Below, in pieces: positions 6,282 through 13,644 of a stretch of 64,000 nucleotides of DNA; positions within the stretch are counted from its first letter, which is position 1, and each line of letters begins with the position of its first letter. This DNA comes from a virus. The notes under the pieces were generated by a model. The model was not told the origin of the DNA, ran no database searches, and was given only the letters and a program-made list of their open reading frames with translations. The stretch lies in the IMG/VR virus record IMGVR_UViG_3300043429_000757, positions 1-64,000 of that record, one strand, 5' to 3'. Position numbers and translations under genes: made by a program.

Positions 6282-6470
6282 TCACAGTTTGATGCCGCGC
6301 AGTTGGCGGCAGCGCTCGCGTTCGGCGGGGGTGATGTCTGGGCTGATCTCGGCGACGGGGCACAGGTGGTCCCTGGGCGGCCGTGGTCCGTGGCTCGCGA
6401 GCCAGACGATGCTGGCCATGGTGCCGAGCATGATAGTGGCCGCGGCGATGGCGAGCAAGACGGCTTTCAT
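6282..6470 (-). CDS. Small membrane-anchored protein
   Basis: A 62-residue protein with an N-terminal hydrophobic segment of about 24 residues (LLAIAAATIMLGTMASIVWL) and a short charged tail. There is one Cys in the tail but no clear lipobox. It is probably anchored in the inner membrane with the C-terminus outside, or is a signal-anchor peptide. Coupled by an ATGA overlap to the gene before it. The function is unknown. Confidence 0.65.
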   Translation of the reverse strand: MKAVLLAIAAATIMLGTMASIVWLASHGPRPPRDHLCPVAEISPDITPAERERCRQLRGIKL

Positions 6471-6697
6471 GCTTGCCCCCTTGCTCTCATTCTGAGTTTG
6501 GTCTGGCCCTCCGCAGGCAACAGTTCTTCTGCCATGACATTTCTGCCGCCAATCACATAGCTGACCCTGCCGTATCTGTTCATGGTTACCTTTTCAACAG
6601 TTCCGATGAAGGGTTCTCCAGCCCATGTGAACGGGTAAACGGGCACAACGTCTCCGACCTGGCAGTGAACCTTCTTGTAATCAATGCCGTGTCTCAT
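6467..6697 (-). CDS. Small hypothetical protein, beta-barrel-like
   Basis: A 76-residue protein beginning MRHGIDYKKVHCQVGD. The alternating hydrophobic pattern (DVVPVYPF, FIGTVEKVTM, VSYVIGG) suggests a small SH3-like or OB-like barrel. The ATG at 6697 overlaps the previous stop (ATGA) and is preferred over a longer frame. The function is unknown. Confidence 0.65.
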   Translation of the reverse strand: MRHGIDYKKVHCQVGDVVPVYPFTWAGEPFIGTVEKVTMNRYGRVSYVIGGRNVMAEELLPAEGQTKLRMRARGQA

Positions 6698-6789
6698 GCC
6701 TGCCCTCTTGCGCGGATGTATGAGATTGTTATGTGCTGCCCAACGAACATTCCAGCCAAGAAACACAAAAGTAAAGTCCACTCATCCAT
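6694..6789 (-). CDS. 31-residue membrane peptide
   Basis: Encodes MDEW followed by a hydrophobic stretch (TLLLCFLAGMFVGQHITI) and a short basic tail, that is, a single-span mini-protein. An AAGGGGG ribosome site lies at a proper distance from the ATG at 6789. It overlaps both neighbours in the coupled chain. It is too short for family assignment. Confidence 0.55.
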   Translation of the reverse strand: MDEWTLLLCFLAGMFVGQHITISYIRARGQA

Positions 6790-7042
6790 GATTCGTCCCC
6801 CTTGCTCGGATGGCGTCTGCGCAGTCTTGGGCCGCCTCAGCATAGGTTGTATATGGCGGCGTGACTTGAAACAATTCTTCACACACCTTCGCACACGCCT
6901 CACGCTCGTCATCAATCAGCTTCTGTATCTTGCTCCCATACATCGACACAACAATTGAAGGCAAGCCTATCTCCATCGCCCGCTCGTACAGTTTGATGCG
7001 CTCAGGGGCCACAGTGACGGTAACCTCATCTGTATGTTTCAT
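6782..7042 (-). CDS. Small hypothetical protein
   Basis: An 86-residue protein (starts [20 protein letters not shown]) with helical content and two cysteines at ACAKVCEE. An AGGAGGG ribosome site precedes the ATG. It overlaps the 31-residue membrane peptide. No recognised family. Confidence 0.65.
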   Translation of the reverse strand: MKHTDEVTVTVAPERIKLYERAMEIGLPSIVVSMYGSKIQKLIDDEREACAKVCEELFQVTPPYTTYAEAAQDCADAIRARGTNHG

Positions 7043-7283
7043 AGAAGCCCTCCTTGAGCAACATGGCATCTGAGTATTCGTGCTTGAACCACTTCCACAT
7101 CTCGGCGCGTTCTTCTTTGACCTGGGCCCATAGGATCAAACAGTACCAACTCCATCGTTCGTCGTTCCAGTCGTAAGCCTTTTCAGACAACAAGCGGTGA
7201 GACGTAATGGAGACGTTCATGCTTAGGTAACTGAGCAGCGCCTGTAGCTTGTCCTTGTGGGTTCTCATGCGTTTTTGGTTCAT
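7026..7283 (-). CDS. Small hypothetical protein
   Basis: An 85-residue protein rich in Trp and Tyr ([29 protein letters not shown]), probably all-helical. The start at 7283 overlaps the stop of the preceding gene by four bases. It overlaps the following gene by 17 bases. The function is unknown. Confidence 0.65.
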   Translation of the reverse strand: MNQKRMRTHKDKLQALLSYLSMNVSITSHRLLSEKAYDWNDERWSWYCLILWAQVKEERAEMWKWFKHEYSDAMLLKEGFYETYR

Positions 7284-7516
7284 GCTTCCCCCTTTGCCGC
7301 AGCAATTGCAGCATAGGCTTTGTCCATTGCGTCTGTCCACCCGATCACCGCCATTCCGGGGCCGTCTTCAATTTCAACAAGGCGACTCAACGCCTCCAGT
7401 AATTGCGCGTTGACCGCATGAAGTCGGCGCAGTTCGGCTGCGGCTGCTCGGCGTGGCGGATATTCTTTTTCTTCCAAGGCATCAGCCAGCCGCAGGGCTT
7501 CTGGTTGTTGGGTCAT
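7280..7516 (-). CDS. Ala/Leu-rich small phage protein
   Basis: A 78-residue helical protein starting [20 protein letters not shown], a beginning I have seen in small accessory proteins of Comamonadaceae and Burkholderia phages. Its central region [20 protein letters not shown] has coiled-coil character. It begins one base after the stop of the zinc-ribbon gene at 7518-7730. The function is unknown. Confidence 0.7.
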   Translation of the reverse strand: MTQQPEALRLADALEEKEYPPRRAAAAELRRLHAVNAQLLEALSRLVEIEDGPGMAVIGWTDAMDKAYAAIAAAKGEA

Positions 7517-7517
7517 G

Positions 7518-7730
7518 TCAGTACTCCACCTTTTCGATCTTGAATTCGTGCTCGCAGTGTTCGCAGGTCACTTCCCAGTCCTTGAGTCTTTCCCATCGGT
7601 TGTTAAAAATGTGGCCTGAGATGTCGTGCTCTGTGTCGTGCTGTGGCTCAGACAAGTCGTTGGACTCATCGCACTTTGGGCAGGTAACGTACAGGCTCCA
7701 GTCCAGTTGCGCCGTGGGTGGCCTAGTCAT
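7518..7730 (-). CDS. Zinc-ribbon mini-protein
   Basis: A 70-residue protein with two CxxC knuckles, [10 protein letters not shown] and [10 protein letters not shown], separated by about 36 residues. That layout is a classic zinc ribbon. The intervening segment is acidic and His rich. Such phage mini-proteins may bind nucleic acid or host proteins, but no specific role can be assigned. It overlaps the stop of the 7727-8044 gene (ATGA). Confidence 0.75.
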   Translation of the reverse strand: MTRPPTAQLDWSLYVTCPKCDESNDLSEPQHDTEHDISGHIFNNRWERLKDWEVTCEHCEHEFKIEKVEY

Positions 7731-8044
7731 TTCTTTTCTCCTATGCCGTGCGCGGCCTCGATGGCGCGAGCGATGTCGTATGCATCGTTGATTGATGCCT
7801 CACCCATTTCGTCGCAGTACCGATTCCAGATGTCGTCTATCTGCTCCTCCGTCAGCGGCTGGCGCTGTGCTGCGGGTGGGGTGGTGTAGATGGCGTGCTG
7901 TTCGTATTTCTCACCTTGCGCCTGCTCTTTGACTCGATATTCAAGCCACCTGTCGGACGCGCCCTTGCTGGCATGAATTGAAAGCCACTTACGCCTTCCG
8001 ACAACCTTTACTGCCCAAGCCACTGGTTCAAAACTGTTATTCAT
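7727..8044 (-). CDS. Conserved phage accessory protein (TTPPAAQ...LTEEQ type)
   Basis: A 105-residue protein. The middle and C-terminus (IYTTPPAAQRQPLTEEQIDD, then NDAYDIARAIEAAHGI) are a combination I recognise from accessory proteins of Comamonadaceae phages and prophages. It starts FEPVAWAVKVVG, a module shared in part with the 8198-8773 and 8770-9030 proteins here (PVAW). Function unknown. Its start overlaps the short gene at 8037-8201. Confidence 0.7.
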   Translation of the reverse strand: MNNSFEPVAWAVKVVGRRKWLSIHASKGASDRWLEYRVKEQAQGEKYEQHAIYTTPPAAQRQPLTEEQIDDIWNRYCDEMGEASINDAYDIARAIEAAHGIGEKK

Positions 8045-8201
8045 ACTGTTTCCGTTTCTTTGCTTCTGTCATTTTGGCGTTTATCATGGACTGACACGAG
8101 TGCGGCACGTCATTGAGGTCTACCAACTTCCATTTGCCAGCTACTTGCATCCACTTGAGAGACCCCCTGCCGCAGTATTTACATCTGGAGTTGTGGGTCA
8201 T
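8037..8201 (-). CDS. 54-residue cysteine-containing mini-protein
   Basis: A short gene encoding 54 residues. The N-terminus SRCKYCGRG is a CxxC knuckle, and a later Cys/His pair (VPHSC) could complete a metal site. Then a lysine-rich tail. The ATG at 8201 overlaps the TGA of the 8198-8773 gene, and its stop falls inside the next gene's start, so it fits the coupled chain exactly. The function is unknown; nucleic-acid binding is possible. Confidence 0.65.
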   Translation of the reverse strand: MTHNSRCKYCGRGSLKWMQVAGKWKLVDLNDVPHSCQSMINAKMTEAKKRKQYE

Positions 8202-8773
8202 TTCTTTCCCCAACGGATGGTGGGCTGCGGATCAGCCAAGCGATACACGCCGTCGATGTTGTAAACGTAGTAGTCCGGCTCCAGCATCCGAGGTTTTGCA
8301 TTTGGCGCATAAACCAGCACAGTCATCGGTGCTGGCGGGCAAATTTTTGCTGCCTTTTTTGCTGCGGCTTCAATCGTTGTCTCGCGCTCAATGACAACAT
8401 CTTGGGCGCGTTCGCGCCCTGCAACGAACCTGCGGAACCTGAATGGCGGCTCCCACACATGGTCTGGGACTTTTGCCGCTTCATCGACCCACGCTACCGG
8501 CTCCTGCAAAGGTGCTGCGGGTGGGGTGGCTGGGCCGTAGTAAAGAGGCACAACATCGACCTGCGCGGGCTTGCGGTAATACAAGTTTGTGTAGTCGTGA
8601 ACATCCACCCACGCCACCGGCTCCTGCTTCTCAGCCTCTGCGATGGCGGTGCGGAGGGCGGTGATGGCTTTGGGGGCAATGTCTACCTCAAGGATGTGCG
8701 CCTCGTCATGAGTGTCCATGTTGACGTACATCTCCAGCGCCTCCAGCGCCTGACGCATTGCTTCGATGCTCAT
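8198..8773 (-). CDS. Phage accessory protein with PVAWV modules
   Basis: A 191-residue protein. The N-terminus (MSIEAMRQALEALEMYV) is a helical module found in many phage accessory proteins, followed by two copies of a QEPVAWVD segment (around residues 50 and 91) joined by a proline-rich linker. The C-terminal third is not recognised. It looks mosaic, with modules shared with the adjacent 8770-9030 and 7727-8044 proteins. No function is known. Confidence 0.7.
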   Translation of the reverse strand: MSIEAMRQALEALEMYVNMDTHDEAHILEVDIAPKAITALRTAIAEAEKQEPVAWVDVHDYTNLYYRKPAQVDVVPLYYGPATPPAAPLQEPVAWVDEAAKVPDHVWEPPFRFRRFVAGRERAQDVVIERETTIEAAAKKAAKICPPAPMTVLVYAPNAKPRMLEPDYYVYNIDGVYRLADPQPTIRWGKK

Positions 8774-9030
8774 GTGTTGTTCTCCCTAAGCATCTTCTCA
8801 GCGTCATACAGGATATCTCGGTACTGGTAGTCGTACTGGTTGATCTGCTCATCAGTGAGCCCAACCCACGGCCGCTTCGGCGCAGCGGTGTAAAGCGCGA
8901 TGTCCGCGGTCCGTGTTCCCAGCTTACCCTTGTGTTTTGCGGGAATCACTTCCGTGTCGCTGTCAAACTCCAGGTCCGTGGTCCATGCAACGGGCTGCGG
9001 TGCCCCTGCCTGTTCAATGGCGGTGCTCAT
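8770..9030 (-). CDS. Small phage accessory protein
   Basis: An 86-residue protein starting MSTAIEQAGAPQPVAW. It contains ALYTAAPKRPWVGLTDEQIN, a variant of the linker plus LT(E/D)EQI module in the 7727-8044 protein. The ATG at 9030 overlaps the stop of the previous gene. The repeated use of this module within 1.3 kb suggests duplication and divergence. Function unknown. Confidence 0.65.
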   Translation of the reverse strand: MSTAIEQAGAPQPVAWTTDLEFDSDTEVIPAKHKGKLGTRTADIALYTAAPKRPWVGLTDEQINQYDYQYRDILYDAEKMLRENNT

Positions 9031-9377
9031 GTCAAGTCCTTCCACTTCCACCCGAACATCTGCTCGGTGTTCTTGATCTGCTCGTCCGTGGGCTTCCTGA
9101 AGACGTGGAACATGGTGCTCGGTCCGTGGTCCCCGTCTGGTGGTGGGTCAATCACCCAGGCCCCCGCCGCCTTCGGCGGCTCGTAGAGCTTGTAGACGGT
9201 AGTCGGGTCGATGCGTTCTATGCCCCGGTTCCAGGACATGCCGAACATCGTGACGTCGGCCAGAATGTCCTGCGCGCGCTGCTCCGGGGTCCGTGGCGCA
9301 GTCTTCGCGCCGCACCGCGAGCAGGTCAGCCCTTCGGACAGGTCGGCGTTGAAATGCCACTCGTGTTTGCAGTCCAT
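9027..9377 (-). CDS. Zinc-finger-like phage protein
   Basis: A 116-residue protein whose first 25 residues hold a probable metal site (CKHEWH ... CSRCG). The remainder is unrecognised and ends in a Trp/Lys-rich helix (IKNTEQMFGWKWKDL). It overlaps its neighbours at TAATG and ATGA junctions. The function is unknown. Confidence 0.65.
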   Translation of the reverse strand: MDCKHEWHFNADLSEGLTCSRCGAKTAPRTPEQRAQDILADVTMFGMSWNRGIERIDPTTVYKLYEPPKAAGAWVIDPPPDGDHGPSTMFHVFRKPTDEQIKNTEQMFGWKWKDLT

Positions 9378-9643
9378 TAAAACTTCTCCTTGAAGAAGCG
9401 GTCGATGATCTGGGCCAGCTCGTCGAGGTGGAACTCCCCGCCCTCGCCGCTGGCCGCGCTGATCCAGATCATGCCCGGGCGCCCACCTTGCTGGAGGGTG
9501 TATCCGCCAATGTGAACCTCATCGCCTTCATCTTTGGCCGAGGTGTGCTTCTCGCACTCCTCCCAGATAAAGCGCGCGTTGCCCTCACCGAGCACTTTGC
9601 GCTCGCCTTTGGTCAGGCCGTTCCACCACTCATTGAAAGTCAT
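9377..9643 (-). CDS. Small hypothetical protein
   Basis: An 88-residue protein starting MTFNEWWNGLTKGERK, with an acidic C-terminal helix. A CAAGGAGCAAGG stretch upstream supports the ATG at 9643, even though the frame is open further upstream. It overlaps the previous gene by 14 bases. No family is recognised. Confidence 0.65.
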   Translation of the reverse strand: MTFNEWWNGLTKGERKVLGEGNARFIWEECEKHTSAKDEGDEVHIGGYTLQQGGRPGMIWISAASGEGGEFHLDELAQIIDRFFKEKF

Positions 9644-9884
9644 GATCCTTGCTCCTTGAAAATATTTGCTTGATCCGCTGCCAGGCCAGCCGGCGCAGGG
9701 AGATGTTGCGAAGCTGTGCCTGGGTGCGCAGCAGCTCTGCCATGGTGTCGCTGTCGTGCTTGGACAGAAGCTTCCAGCCCTCTTCAAATTCCTTGCGCGC
9801 CAGCTCGCGGCCCTCGCTCCAGCCCTTGGCGTAGGCTTCTGTTTCGACGTCGGCGAACGTGCGCCGTTTGTATTTACTGTTCAC
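9630..9884 (-). CDS. Helical small protein
   Basis: An 84-residue protein, highly charged and helical (TEAYAKGWSEGRELARKEFE, then a basic C-terminus). It starts at GTG (9884), overlapping the preceding stop (GTGA). No family is recognised. The basic tail could bind nucleic acid. Confidence 0.6.
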   Translation of the reverse strand: MNSKYKRRTFADVETEAYAKGWSEGRELARKEFEEGWKLLSKHDSDTMAELLRTQAQLRNISLRRLAWQRIKQIFSRSKDHDFQ

Positions 9885-10069
9885 GGTAGTAGCTTCCTGT
9901 CAATGCGTGCCAGCAGCCTTTGGTAGGCCGCCCGGTCACGCTCCAAATCTTCAATCTCCACGCCCCACAACTCAACGTCGGGGCACATGCCTATTTCAAT
10001 GGTCACATGCTCGATGGCCAAGGCCAGGGCCTGACGCACGAGGATGAGGTTTGTTCCGGTGAAGGTCAT
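9881..10069 (-). CDS. Small helical protein
   Basis: A 62-residue, mostly helical protein (LVRQALALAIEH, LERDRAAYQRLLARID). The ATG at 10069 overlaps the previous TGA. The pattern is common among small phage proteins, but I cannot name a function. Confidence 0.65.
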   Translation of the reverse strand: MTFTGTNLILVRQALALAIEHVTIEIGMCPDVELWGVEIEDLERDRAAYQRLLARIDRKLLP

Positions 10070-10386
10070 AGCGGCATGTCTCCGTGCCATGGTTCGTCCT
10101 TCATGCGCTTGAGGTTGAAGATGAACCGGTATTGCGGGTGTACCTTCACGAACAAGCGTGCGTAGAAGGCGATGTGGTCGTTGCTGATCTTGTAGTCCGA
10201 GCCGCGGGTAGTGATCATCACCTCCCAGCGGATGCGGTTGATGATGAGCCAGTGGCTGATCTTCCTGTGGCCGGCATTGATGGCATCCAGCGTGAAGCGT
10301 TCAAAGTGCTCCCACACGGCTGGGTTGGCCGCGTTGAAGGCGTTGAACTCCCGCTGACGCAGGTGGAACGGGGTGTTCATGCTCAT
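10066..10386 (-). CDS. Conserved phage protein of unknown function
   Basis: A 106-residue protein (starts MSMNTPFHLRQREFNAFN). The central pattern WEHFERFTLDAINAG...HWLIINRIRWE followed by KISNDHIAFYARLF is one I recognise as widespread in tailed phages, always annotated hypothetical. Aromatic and basic residues suggest nucleic-acid contact, but no catalytic set is evident. The ATG at 10386 overlaps the previous stop. Confidence 0.75.
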   Translation of the reverse strand: MSMNTPFHLRQREFNAFNAANPAVWEHFERFTLDAINAGHRKISHWLIINRIRWEVMITTRGSDYKISNDHIAFYARLFVKVHPQYRFIFNLKRMKDEPWHGDMPL

Positions 10387-10589
10387 GGCTGGTCCTCCCC
10401 AGGTGAGTCCACACGGAACCCCGCTTCGGCATATTCCCACTTGTCGCAGGTCACGCGGTCCACGGTGTACTTCATGTAGTTCGCCGAGCCTTTGTTCAAA
10501 CACATAGCCTGCACGGGACCAAAGCCCTCGCACTTAGCAATCATGTCGGACCAGTATTTGCAGTCCAGGCACTGGTTGACGGCCCTCAT
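10383..10589 (-). CDS. Cysteine-rich mini-protein
   Basis: A 68-residue protein with four well-spaced cysteines (CLDC at 7-10, C20, C30) and another near residue 48, so a metal-binding knuckle is likely. It is chained to both neighbours by ATGA overlaps. Function unknown. Confidence 0.65.
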   Translation of the reverse strand: MRAVNQCLDCKYWSDMIAKCEGFGPVQAMCLNKGSANYMKYTVDRVTCDKWEYAEAGFRVDSPGEDQP

Positions 10590-10789
10590 AGACGTATCTC
10601 CAGAAGCTTCTCGTCCGAGTCCTCGCTGACGTACCGAGAGAACAGGGTGATCTCGATAGTGCCGTCGAGCGTCTCGATCACCAGCTCCCGGTTGGCGCTG
10701 ACCTGCCCATCAATAAGACCGTTCTCCTTGATGGGCCCCACGCTGATCGAAGTGACCTGGTGGATGTTGAGATTGAAGTTCTTACTCAT
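10586..10789 (-). CDS. Small hypothetical protein
   Basis: A 67-residue beta-rich protein (QVTSISVGPIKENGL, LVIETLDGTIEITLFS). It has a strong AGAAAGGAGAAAGG leader directly upstream of the ATG and a longer intergenic gap (69 bases) to the previous gene, so a new transcript may begin here. A TAAAAT hexamer lies in that gap, but no convincing -35 is seen. Confidence 0.7.
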   Translation of the reverse strand: MSKNFNLNIHQVTSISVGPIKENGLIDGQVSANRELVIETLDGTIEITLFSRYVSEDSDEKLLEIRL

Positions 10790-10858
10790 GCCTTTCTCCT
10801 TTCTAAGTTGGCTTGGTAATTTTACTGATCGCGGCGGAAATTGATCTAGGAGTTTTCC

Positions 10859-11314
10859 CTATTTCAATTCAAGGGTGTCGTGGCCCATGCCGCAGGCAAC
10901 GCTGAACTGCGACGCAATACGCACTGCCTCTTGAGCCGACAGGCCCGCGGCCAGTGCGCCTACGGCGTAGTCGCGGCCACTGCCGAACACGTACCAGCCG
11001 TCACGCATGGCAGCCTCGGTGAAGTCCATTGGGTGAGGGCTTCGCTCGTACTTGAGCACGCGGCAGTCGGGTGTGATGGCCAAGAAGGCCACCCAGTCGT
11101 CTTTGTTGCGCATGCACGGCGGCGCCTGAGCAGGATCAGCGCCCTGCCCGAACCACTCGAACATCTCCTGCGCCAGGTCCCAGTCCCCAGCAGCAGCGCA
11201 CAAGTAGCCGTGAATGCGGCGCACCTTCGTCACGACCCTTGTCATGTCGCTTTGCGTCGACTGCTTGTCAGCCGTCAGGGTCTTGGCTCGATGGTCCCAG
11301 ATGATGATAGTCAT
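10859..11314 (-). CDS. Proteasome/HslV-like Ntn hydrolase
   Basis: A 151-residue protein of the phage family resembling 20S proteasome beta / HslV subunits. The sequence after Met begins with Thr (MTIIIWDHRAKTLTADKQS). If Met is removed, Thr1 would be the nucleophile. TADKQS corresponds to the conserved Asp17 region and VVTKVRRI to the Lys33 strand. AAAGDWDLA and GSGRDYAVGALAAGLSA match the later glycine-rich family motifs. The upstream frame is open, but the ATG at 11314 overlaps the previous TGA and gives the Thr-leading form. No HslU-like ATPase is present, so the role (processing, structural or inactive) is unknown. Confidence 0.75.
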   Translation of the reverse strand: MTIIIWDHRAKTLTADKQSTQSDMTRVVTKVRRIHGYLCAAAGDWDLAQEMFEWFGQGADPAQAPPCMRNKDDWVAFLAITPDCRVLKYERSPHPMDFTEAAMRDGWYVFGSGRDYAVGALAAGLSAQEAVRIASQFSVACGMGHDTLELK

Positions 11315-12219
11315 GGGGCTTCCTCCGCTGCTACTTCCTTGAGGTTGACCCAGCAGGGGCTGACCCATGTCAGTCGCTCGCCGGGCAGTTTGCGATAGTG
11401 CCCCTTGCGGTAATGCGCGCAGGGTGAGCCGTGCTCAAACCCTCCCCGCTGCAACCGCTCGATGGCCTCGTCGCGCTCTTTGATGCCCACACGCGTGCTG
11501 GTCAGCAGGCGAAGCTGATGCATCATCCGAATGCCGGCCATGCCGCCAGGGATGGCGTTCAAGCCCATCGGGGCCAGCGTGTACTTGGCCACGGCCTCTT
11601 CCTCCAGCGCGTAGATTTTGCCGAGTGAGTCGGCAGAGCCACTGATCTGGATGACAGGGTGCATGGGGATGCCTTGATGCACCAGTTGGTACCACACAGA
11701 GTGCAGCAGTGAACCGGTGTTGGTCTCGGCCTTGTAGCCATGTTCCCGCATTCGGGTCAGGATGTCCCGCTTGGTGATGCCGATGTAGCCGTGCTGCAAG
11801 GGTTTGACAGAATCTTTTGTGAACCGCTTGTCGTCCGAATCGACCTTGAATCGAATGTGGTAAATCGAGTACTCCTTCAAAAGCTCCCTGTCGTAGGCAA
11901 AGTGCAGCGGGATGTCCACACGCAGGGAGATGTGGTCAGGCGCGATCTTGGTTGTCTCTCCTTCCGGAAAGCGAGAGCCAATGAACATGGTCTGCAAACG
12001 AGAGCTCCCATCCTGCCCTGTCCTGACAGGGTCTGACAGGTTGATCACGGTGATGCCGCCGTCATCCTTTGGATTGCGCGCCATCGCCGCGAGGACGTGG
12101 GTGCCCCGGTCCTTTTGAACTGCCTTAGGGTGAGATTTCAAGGCGTCTCGAAGAACCTTCTCCAGGTAATCGGCCCGTGCGCCGTCACCGAAGATCGTTC
12201 GAAGGTTCTTGTACTTCAT
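11311..12219 (-). CDS. GIY-YIG-like endonuclease
   Basis: A 302-residue protein starting MKYKNLRTIFGDGARADYLE. The central region fits a GIY-YIG nuclease: IYHIRF as the first strand, HGYIGITKRDILTRMREH as the YIG strand and helix with the expected Arg, then a glutamate-containing helix (EEEAVAKYTLAP) and GLNAIPGGMAGI. Such proteins are homing or nicking nucleases, but no intron or intein is apparent nearby. The ATG at 12219 shares one base with the TGA of the upstream membrane gene. The N-terminal 110 residues are unassigned. Confidence 0.65.
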   Translation of the reverse strand: MKYKNLRTIFGDGARADYLEKVLRDALKSHPKAVQKDRGTHVLAAMARNPKDDGGITVINLSDPVRTGQDGSSRLQTMFIGSRFPEGETTKIAPDHISLRVDIPLHFAYDRELLKEYSIYHIRFKVDSDDKRFTKDSVKPLQHGYIGITKRDILTRMREHGYKAETNTGSLLHSVWYQLVHQGIPMHPVIQISGSADSLGKIYALEEEAVAKYTLAPMGLNAIPGGMAGIRMMHQLRLLTSTRVGIKERDEAIERLQRGGFEHGSPCAHYRKGHYRKLPGERLTWVSPCWVNLKEVAAEEAP

Positions 12220-12386
12220 CAGAACCACCCGAACCAAATGCCTGTGCCATGCACGCATCCGACGGGGAAGAACACCGCCCCTGCAATCAAGAAGCCCCAG
12301 GAGGCTGTTTTGAGGCAGGTGATGACGTGAGTGAACCAGGCCAGGACGACCCAGATGCCAACTGCAAATGGAAGAAGCTCGCTCAT
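12219..12386 (-). CDS. 55-residue two-span membrane protein
   Basis: A short gene encoding 55 residues with two hydrophobic segments (FAVGIWVVLAWFTHVI and GFLIAGAVFFPVGCV) and short loops, so it probably spans the inner membrane twice. The ATG at 12386 overlaps the previous stop (ATGA) and its own TGA overlaps the next ATG, so it fits the chain. Functions such as holin-like or superinfection exclusion are possible, but there is no direct evidence. Confidence 0.65.
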   Translation of the reverse strand: MSELLPFAVGIWVVLAWFTHVITCLKTASWGFLIAGAVFFPVGCVHGTGIWFGWF

Positions 12387-12757
12387 GTCTCAACCCTTTC
12401 ATAAGTCGTTTCAAAGATGTCCGGCTTGCACGGGTAGTGCTCGCCCTTTACGCCGGTGATGATCCAGTCGCCGGGGCAGACAATGTGCCCGCCTTCCAGT
12501 GTGTCGATCCAACCGTGCTTGTGCATGATCACGCCACAGTTCACGCAACTGCGCTCACCTGCGTAGGCTTTGTCTGGGTGGCGAAAGTAGCGCACCACCT
12601 CGCCTTCCCAGCCGTGCGCTTTGCGGTGCTCGCCAGAGATGCTTACCAGCCGCCCGTTCTGAAAGCCGTCCTGGTTGCTGGCGTAGTCCAGCGGATGGTC
12701 TCCGTTCTTGAACCACTGCGTGGCCTCGATTACCACGGGCTTCTTGCGGAACTTCAT
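12383..12757 (-). CDS. Conserved phage protein, PGDWIITG family
   Basis: A 124-residue protein starting MKFRKKPVVIEATQW with a C-terminal GDWIITGVKGEHYPCKPDIF followed by TYE. This signature is very common in phages and prophages and is always of unknown function. A Cys/His cluster in the middle (CVNCG ... HKHG) may bind metal, an insertion not present in all members. ATGA overlaps link it to both neighbours. Confidence 0.8.
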   Translation of the reverse strand: MKFRKKPVVIEATQWFKNGDHPLDYASNQDGFQNGRLVSISGEHRKAHGWEGEVVRYFRHPDKAYAGERSCVNCGVIMHKHGWIDTLEGGHIVCPGDWIITGVKGEHYPCKPDIFETTYERVET

Positions 12758-13122
12758 AGGTCCACCCCGTCAATCAAGTGAGATAGGTTTCGGTTGATCC
12801 GGTCAACGTGGGCCGCGATCCGCGCTGCTTGATCCCCCAGCGGTGACTCCGATCGTTGACCAAGAGCCTTCTCGACCGGGCTGCTGGCCTCAGGCCGCGC
12901 TGACAGAACGGGCGTGAGCCGCCCCGTCAGCCGATCCAGTTGCTCTTCTATGGCCGACACGCCCATGGCGATGCGTTCGAGGTTCTCCTCGATGCTGCTG
13001 CGCGGGCGAACCTGTTGCAGGCCGATCGATGCGCCTGCTATCGTCGAGTTGGACCATGCCGCCTTTTTCTCTTCTATTTCACGCTGCTGCGCCTCGTGGC
13101 TCGGCCTTTGATACCCCATCAT
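12754..13122 (-). CDS. Hypothetical protein with coiled-coil segment
   Basis: A 122-residue protein (MMGYQRPSHEAQQREIEEKK) with helices in the middle (ENLERIAMGVSAIEEQLDRL) and C-terminus (RIAAHVDRINRNLSHLID). Two ATG codons are adjacent at 13122 and 13119; the first overlaps the upstream stop. No family is recognised. Confidence 0.65.
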   Translation of the reverse strand: MMGYQRPSHEAQQREIEEKKAAWSNSTIAGASIGLQQVRPRSSIEENLERIAMGVSAIEEQLDRLTGRLTPVLSARPEASSPVEKALGQRSESPLGDQAARIAAHVDRINRNLSHLIDGVDL

Positions 13123-13634
13123 CGCTCCACTCCTTGCAGCTCGTCGGCAACCAGTTGGGCGTAGCCGGCAATGTCAACCCAGCTATCGACGTGATCCGGG
13201 TCGCCGTTGACGATACGCCCGATCTTGTGGGCGATCATCTCCAGAGACTCCCACTGGCTGTCAGTGAATGTCTTGTTGTGAAGACGGGCGTGCTCTGACA
13301 TCGCACGCTTGATGTCCTGCGTGACCTTGGCGTGGCCAGAGAACTTGCCGTAGCGGTCGCCGCGCTCCGTGAGGATCGCGACGATGCCCCCGCCCTCGTG
13401 GACGGTCAGAGTGGTAGGTGCCTCTTCTTGCTGCACCGGGGCTTCCACTGGTGCCTGTGCCGCCTCCTCTTGGGCGATCTTTTCGGCCTGCTCCCTGATG
13501 TGCTTGAGCACCACGTAGACCACGGGCGCTGAGACGCCAAACTTCATGGCCACGTCCTTGGCCTTGGCGTTGGGGTTCTTGGCCAGGAACTCGCGGACCT
13601 GGGCGGTTTTGGATTTTGCTTTTGCAGTTTTCAC
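13119..13634 (-). CDS. DUF6378-like protein with N-terminal helix-turn-helix
   Basis: A 171-residue protein in two parts. Residues 1-50 (KTAQVREFLAKNPNAKAKDV..KFGVSAPVVYVVLKHI) look like a helix-turn-helix. After an Ala/Glu/Pro linker, the C-terminal domain matches the DUF6378 pattern: ERGDRYGKFSGHAKVTQDIK, then LEMIAHKIGRIVNGDPDH and DSWVDIAGYAQLVA. DUF6378 is frequent in phages and its function is unknown. The start is GTG (13634) behind AAGGAG. The fusion suggests a DNA-bound form of this domain. Confidence 0.75.
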   Translation of the reverse strand: MKTAKAKSKTAQVREFLAKNPNAKAKDVAMKFGVSAPVVYVVLKHIREQAEKIAQEEAAQAPVEAPVQQEEAPTTLTVHEGGGIVAILTERGDRYGKFSGHAKVTQDIKRAMSEHARLHNKTFTDSQWESLEMIAHKIGRIVNGDPDHVDSWVDIAGYAQLVADELQGVER

Positions 13635-13644
13635 GGGGTTCTCC

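Noticed and set aside
11311-12414. Extended start of the GIY-YIG-like gene to 12414
   Set aside because: The extra 65 codons coincide with a coupled 55-residue membrane gene in another frame (12219-12386), and the ATG at 12219 is the overlap start.
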